NCBI GenBank assembly: GCA_030609665.1
Contig: JAUWBW010000010.1
Coordinates: 1 to 16,218 of the forward strand
DNA: 16,218 bases
Reading direction: 5' to 3'
Source: Methanosarcinaceae archaeon
GTDB lineage: Archaea; Halobacteriota; Methanosarcinia; Methanosarcinales; Methanosarcinaceae
Part shown: positions 13,736-16,218 of the stretch, in pieces
Layout of the letters: every line of letters begins with the position of its first letter
How positions within the stretch are numbered: the stretch's first letter is position 1
The notes under the pieces: generated by a model
Seen by the model: only the letters and a program-made list of their open reading frames with translations
The model's database searches: none
Told to the model about the DNA's origin: nothing
Program-made: the position numbers and the translations under genes

Positions 13736-15294
13736 TGTTCTGTAACGTCCCTTCGTATCGCCAGAGTGCCTATGATCCTTTTGTACTCGTCCTTCAACGG
13801 TGAGCCCGTGATCTCGTAAAAATGTTCCATCCCATCTTTGTCCATTTGAGAATGGACCAATCTCATAACCTCCCCGGTCTCCAGTGATTTTATAGCCGGA
13901 CAGTCTTCACATATTTCATTTCTTCCCTCATATACCTGATAACAAAAATTACCCACAATATCCTCACCATATATTTCTTTTGCCAGTTCGTTGGTAAAGA
14001 TAATCCTCATATCCATGTCCTGAGCACTGGCAACATCACTGATACTCTTAAATATCGTCTCAACCTCATTCTTCGATGAGATCAGTTCACCCATTGTCTT
14101 TTGTAAATCCTCTGCCATTACATTGAATGATTCGGCAAGTTTTCCGATCTCATCTTTTGTCCCTACATCTATCTCCTCAAATTCACCTTTAGGTATGGCT
14201 TCTGTACCCCTGATCAACTTATTAATAGGTTGAGTGATGATTTTGGAATAATAACGAGCTATGAACATGGAAAGTACGAAACCTGATAACAGGTATAAAA
14301 GATATATTCCCAGTATCTTAAGTCCGGCATCAATATATGGCTGTTCCAGGATTCCCACATAAAGTATACCTATGATCTCATCGTCAAAGTTCTTTATAGG
14401 TTTATAGGCAGTAACATACCATGTATTTACCACAAAAGCCCTGTCTTTCCAGTATTCACCGCCTTCAAGCACTGCTTCATTAACTTCCTGGGACACTCTG
14501 GTAGTTATTGCCCGCTCTCCTGTGTCTGTGAGAACATTGGTAGATATCCTGAAATCTTCCTGGAAGATAGTAGTTGTGCCAATATCTCTATCGTTATAGA
14601 TTTTGCCTTTGTACAAAGCGTTCTTTATTTCATCCACGATCTCATAATCGCGGTTTATCAGATCAGCCCCGTACAGTACGCCAATCACATTGCCGTCATC
14701 GTCATGGATGGGTGCGGCTGCAATTAATACCATGCCCGACGTAGAGTTGTCCTCAGGTCTTGGTTTTGCTTTTGGAGTTGGGGTAAATTCCATATATGCC
14801 TGATCAGCCAGAGATTGATTCTCCTTTAACAGTTCTTCACGCGTCATGATCTCAATGGATGATACAGTCATACCGGTCAATGCATGAGAAATAAGATCGT
14901 TGTCTGCCATGGAATCCCCGAATAGTGCAGGATTTCTTGCCCTGGCCACAACAATACCATTGTTATCTGTAACAGTAAGGATGTCAAATTTATCGCTGAA
15001 CCTTTCATCATAGATGTCATCGAGATTCTGGCGAAGTATTGCAGAATCATTATAGATCAGAGGATCACGTATACGCGAGAAAAGTGAACCACAGGATACT
15101 ATATTCTCTGTTTGGATTAAATGATTTTGAAATATGGCATCAGCAACGTCCAGATCATGGACAACATCATCCTGAATGTTGGTTTGGACAAAATCATTGA
15201 ACAAATAGACTCCAACTCCCCCGGCAATTAAAAAGGATACCAGAAGTACTACCAAAAATCCAACTGTCAGTTTTTTTTCAATAGTGATCCACAT
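13063..15294 (-). CDS. Chimeric Cache-HAMP-PAS sensor histidine kinase
   Basis: Membrane kinase of 743 residues. Helix 1 about 11-32, Cache region 33-325, helix 2 about 326-347 and HAMP 350-402 follow the 815-residue kinase at 10542-12989 residue for residue. After residue 410 comes a single PAS domain (about 411-518) with a cysteine cluster: C451-Y, C462, C465-P. Then NELKDLFTDILRHDLLNPAG with H536, the H-box variant used by the kinases at 732-3281 and 15368-16218, and an HATPase domain with SNAIKY, DFGEGIS and GTGLGLAIVKK. The sensor half thus belongs with one neighbour and the catalytic half with the other. The ATG at 15294 has GAGGT 9 nt upstream and its own BRE/TATA, so it can be transcribed separately although all three kinases are co-directional with 73-bp gaps. 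Ligand and receiver are unknown. Confidence 0.93.
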   Translation of the reverse strand: MWITIEKKLTVGFLVVLLVSFLIAGGVGVYLFNDFVQTNIQDDVVHDLDVADAIFQNHLIQTENIVSCGSLFSRIRDPLIYNDSAILRQNLDDIYDERFSDKFDILTVTDNNGIVVARARNPALFGDSMADNDLISHALTGMTVSSIEIMTREELLKENQSLADQAYMEFTPTPKAKPRPEDNSTSGMVLIAAAPIHDDDGNVIGVLYGADLINRDYEIVDEIKNALYKGKIYNDRDIGTTTIFQEDFRISTNVLTDTGERAITTRVSQEVNEAVLEGGEYWKDRAFVVNTWYVTAYKPIKNFDDEIIGILYVGILEQPYIDAGLKILGIYLLYLLSGFVLSMFIARYYSKIITQPINKLIRGTEAIPKGEFEEIDVGTKDEIGKLAESFNVMAEDLQKTMGELISSKNEVETIFKSISDVASAQDMDMRIIFTNELAKEIYGEDIVGNFCYQVYEGRNEICEDCPAIKSLETGEVMRLVHSQMDKDGMEHFYEITGSPLKDEYKRIIGTLAIRRDVTEQKRSNELKDLFTDILRHDLLNPAGIVKGYAEVLLNMEEDEKKIRALQTIERNNKKIIDMIEIAAKFAKLETVEELEFEEMDIGTIFKGVVENFRLKLKEKQMILEFAAEGIYPANVNPVIEEVFANLLSNAIKYCPEESKIIIDILDSGEEWKVTVTDFGEGISDEDKPKLFERFKRVGKGGVKGTGLGLAIVKKIIMLHGGEVGVEDNPAGQGSVFWVTVRKG

Positions 15295-16040
15295 ATATAT
15301 TCAACCTCAAATTCTATATTATAATAATTTATTCATTTCTATTTATAAATTTCCTATTGGAACCGGGTCATCCTTTCCTGACAGTCACCCAAAACACACT
15401 CCCCTGCCCTGCAGGGTTATCCTCAACACCGACCTTTCCACCGTGTAACTCGACAATTTTCTTGACAATTGCCAGACCAAGTCCGGTTCCTTTTACATTG
15501 CCTTTGCCTACGCGCTTAAATCTTGTGAAGATATTTGGCTTATCGTCATCGGAAATACCTTCCCCAAAGTCAGTCACTGTCACCTTCCATTTTTCGCCTG
15601 AATCAAGAATATCTACAATAATACGGCTTTCATTTGAACCATATTTGATAGCATTGGACAAAAGATTGGCAAAGACTTCCTCAATCATCGGATTCACATT
15701 TGCAAGATGTTCCCCTTCTGCTACAAAATCAAGTGTGATTTGTTTTTCGTAAAGAATCGGGGCAAAATCTTCCACGACATCCTTAAAGATCGTGCCAATA
15801 TCTTTAACATTAAATTCAAACTCATCAGTAGACTCTAATTTTGCAAATTTGGCTGCTGATTCAATAAGACCTATCAACTTCTTATTATTCTGCTCGATCT
15901 TTTGAAGTGCATGCAGTTTATTCCCATCATTTTCTTTCTCAATCAATACTTCAGTAAAACCTTTAATAAGACCCGCAGGATTCAAAAGATCATGGCGCAG
16001 GATATCTGTGAACATGTCTTTTAGTTCATTGGAATGTTTC
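14070..16040. repeat. Direct repeat, upstream copy (offset 2305 bp)
   Basis: Partner of 11765-13735. The unit length equals one kinase gene (2232 bp) plus one spacer (73 bp), i.e. exactly 2305 bp. The two spacers (12990-13062 and 15295-15367) differ at only about four positions. Confidence 0.8.
15341..15354 (-). promoter_or_regulatory. BRE/TATA promoter of the chimeric kinase
   Basis: The minus strand reads GGAAATTTATAAAT, identical to the element at 13036-13049 and placed at the same distance from the ATG (15294). Confidence 0.65.
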
Positions 16041-16218
16041 AAGTCCTCTGCGTACGTTTTAAGTTTTTCTTCTGCTTGCTTACGCTCAGTAACATCCACA
16101 ACGATACCCTGATAATGAGTAATATTGCCATCAGGATCATGCCGAATCCATGTATGATCTTCAGTCCAGCGAACGTCACCTGATTTGGTAATTATCCTGT
16201 ATTCCTGAGAATATTCAT
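15368..16218 (-). CDS. PAS sensor histidine kinase, partial at window edge
   Basis: The C-terminal 283 codons of a kinase whose start lies beyond the window. The frame is open to 16218, so the GTG at 16099 is not the real start. The first residues visible, EYSQEYRIITKSGDVRWTED and then TWIRHDPDGN up to QGIVVDVTERK, are the second half of a PAS_3-type domain. A short coiled coil (AEEKLKTYAEDLKHSNELKD) leads to the H-box DILRHDLLNPAG (acceptor His at 207 residues before the end), then the HATPase domain with SNAIKYGS, DFGEGIS and GTGLGLAIVKK. It ends FWVTVRKG like the chimeric kinase. It is the most upstream member of the three-kinase array in transcription order. Confidence 0.92.
   Translation of the reverse strand, partial: EYSQEYRIITKSGDVRWTEDHTWIRHDPDGNITHYQGIVVDVTERKQAEEKLKTYAEDLKHSNELKDMFTDILRHDLLNPAGLIKGFTEVLIEKENDGNKLHALQKIEQNNKKLIGLIESAAKFAKLESTDEFEFNVKDIGTIFKDVVEDFAPILYEKQITLDFVAEGEHLANVNPMIEEVFANLLSNAIKYGSNESRIIVDILDSGEKWKVTVTDFGEGISDDDKPNIFTRFKRVGKGNVKGTGLGLAIVKKIVELHGGKVGVEDNPAGQGSVFWVTVRKG

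Noticed and set aside
1..16218. CRISPR array, tRNA or rRNA genes, phage or defence island
   Set aside because: No regularly spaced repeats, no tRNA-like cloverleaf or rRNA sequence, and no phage structural, integrase or recognised defence gene apart from the dead TumE and ATPase remnants.

Overview
The window reads as chromosome of a methanogenic (or methane-oxidising) euryarchaeon, most likely of the order Methanosarcinales. The evidence is the homocysteine-synthesis pair (DUF39/COG1900 plus NIL-ferredoxin) next to a UPF0280 gene, the archaeal BRE/TATA promoters, the crowd of large sensor histidine kinases with no receiver-domain partner, and the fragments of TumE and DUF4143-ATPase genes that are common in that group. 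Almost everything lies on the minus strand. No rRNA, tRNA or CRISPR array was seen.

Layout from left to right. (a) 1-731 is decayed sequence: a 17-bp inverted repeat, a TumE-type toxin gene broken by one in-frame TGA, and a 20-bp tandem repeat running into the end of the next gene. (b) 732-3281 is a secreted-domain sensor kinase with a PhnD/TtrS-like periplasmic domain. Just upstream of it in the same direction lay an 85-codon gene that is now split. (c) 3465-5105 is a complete insertion sequence (1641 bp, 14-bp terminal inverted repeats, 4-bp ATAC target duplication) sitting inside that 85-codon gene. (d) 5106-5741 holds the other half of the split gene and a frameshifted 3' remnant of a DUF4143 ATPase. 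(e) 5742-6902 is a thioredoxin-like protein and thioredoxin reductase operon. (f) 7187-7543 (+) is a small three-helix membrane protein with a probable leaderless promoter. (g) 7657-10366 is the sulfur-assimilation block: UPF0280 protein, NIL-domain 2x[4Fe-4S] ferredoxin and homocysteine-biosynthesis protein. (h) 10542-16218 is a tandem array of three sensor kinases, the last cut by the window edge.

Functionally, the middle of the window is about thiol and sulfur chemistry: NADPH-type thioredoxin reductase with a CxxC partner, and the persulfide-based route from aspartate semialdehyde to homocysteine. The flanks are signal transduction. A tetrathionate-sensor-like PhnD domain and two PAS domains with cysteine clusters are compatible with redox or sulfur sensing, but that link is inference.

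The two strongest structural observations are these. First, the insertion sequence has an exactly reconstructable insertion site, and its transposase start is held in a leader hairpin. Second, the three-kinase array carries a direct repeat at a constant 2305-bp offset. The middle kinase is a chimera: its sensor half matches the kinase downstream and its catalytic half matches the kinase upstream.
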